Positions 63,549 through 64,000 of a DNA stretch of 64,000 bases are shown piece by piece; the stretch's first letter is position 1; every line of letters starts with the position of its first letter. The DNA is from Mesostigma viride. Taxonomy: Eukaryota; Streptophyta; Mesostigmatophyceae; Mesostigmatales; Mesostigmataceae. Made by a program: the position numbers and the translations under genes. Where the stretch lies: assembly GCA_009746045.1 (NCBI GenBank), contig RPFO01000165.1, positions 3,498,641 to 3,562,640 of the forward strand, written 5' to 3'. The notes below the pieces were generated by a model. The model saw only the letters and a list, made by a program, of their open reading frames with translations. It ran no database searches and was not told the DNA's origin.

Positions 63549-63550
63549 TA

Positions 63551-64000
63551 GATGATGTCTGCCAGCCGAATCTCCGTGTCCGCACCACCATGCCAGAATT
63601 TGTTAGCAACCTGCACTCCTGGTTCCCTGCCCACGATGCGGGCAAATCGTTTGCGCGCCTGAATCATTACGTATTCGACCACAATAATGAACAGGTAGGG
63701 CGAGAGCACGCAGCCCTGCCACACACCCTTCTGTAAAGGGCATGGGGGCGTGGTCCCGTAAGAAGTGCGCACCAAAGTGGTGGACCCTTCATACAGGTTG
63801 CGGATGACAGCAATAAGGGGGCGGGGGATCCGGAACAACTCGAGGATGTCCCAAAGCGCAGGCCAGAAAACCGAATCGAAGGCTTTGATGAAGTCCACCA
63901 GCACAAGGTGCAAAGGGGACTCACCAGGCTGAAGGCGTTGCAGTTCCTCCACCAGGCGGCGAGTATAGCGAAGAGCGCCTGTACTGTGTTGCGACCTGAA
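63551..64000 (-). mobile_element. LINE G, RT N-terminal part (continues past window end)
   Basis: Minus strand 'FRSQHSTGALRYTRRLVEEL', 'LVLVDFIKAFDSVFWPAL' (RT motif A with catalytic Asp), 'LQKGVWQGCVLSPYLFIIVV' (motif B), 'GGADTEIRLADII', then the MITE where YADD should follow. Open to the window edge. Confidence 0.9.

Overview
The window looks like nuclear DNA of a chlorophyte green alga, probably volvocine or Chlamydomonas-like. The evidence is one intron-dense housekeeping gene, GC-biased third positions in its exons, and a Penelope-like retroelement with an N-terminal GIY-YIG nuclease, a type known from green algae. No species-specific marker was seen, so the assignment is an inference.

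Region 1 (about 1-16.35 kb, + strand) is the 3' part of a single gene: TAF5, the WD40 subunit of TFIID. I resolved 17 exons (991-16348) that keep phase throughout and encode 624 residues; the 5' exons lie upstream of the window. The introns hold microsatellites, a 560-bp G-run tract, an 11-bp minisatellite array, a LINE 3' fragment and a MITE. At about a dozen splice junctions the neighbouring intron carries a degraded copy of the junction plus adjacent exon bases.

Region 2 (about 16.7-22.5 kb) is (CATA)n microsatellite DNA holding a tRNA-like/SINE-like unit, a minus-strand Penelope-like element (17911-20967) and a foldback element (21683-22384).

Region 3 (22.4-64 kb) is one nested stack of transposons, read from target-site duplications (TSDs) and reading frames that rejoin when inserts are removed. 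LINE 'H' (minus) holds a Copia-type element 'F' (23130-58817, minus, TSD GGCGG). F is in turn interrupted by: Copia 'A' (24702-31359, TSD CTTAG), itself broken by a 535-bp MITE; gag-only element 'B' (33090-35900, TSD CCTGA); MITE 'M1', broken by TTAA element 'T1', broken by gag-only element 'TG2' (40593-45113, TSD CAGCG), broken by TTAA element 'T2'; and Ty3-type element 'E' (47271-57999, TSD TGCT). To the right, LINE 'G' (minus, continuing past the window end) is split just before its catalytic YADD by a TA-target MITE, itself hit by gag-only element 'D' (60257-62987, TSD AACTC).

The most unusual object is element E. Its 2012-residue polyprotein has protease, a DNMT3-like cytosine-5 methyltransferase, reverse transcriptase, RNase H, DDE integrase and a C-terminal PHD finger. 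Its termini follow the A1-internal-B1-A2-B2 'split direct repeat' layout rather than two simple LTRs. Element F is second: a retropepsin-like domain lies between integrase and RT, gag and pol are separated by one in-frame TGA, and an extra unrecognised ORF precedes gag.
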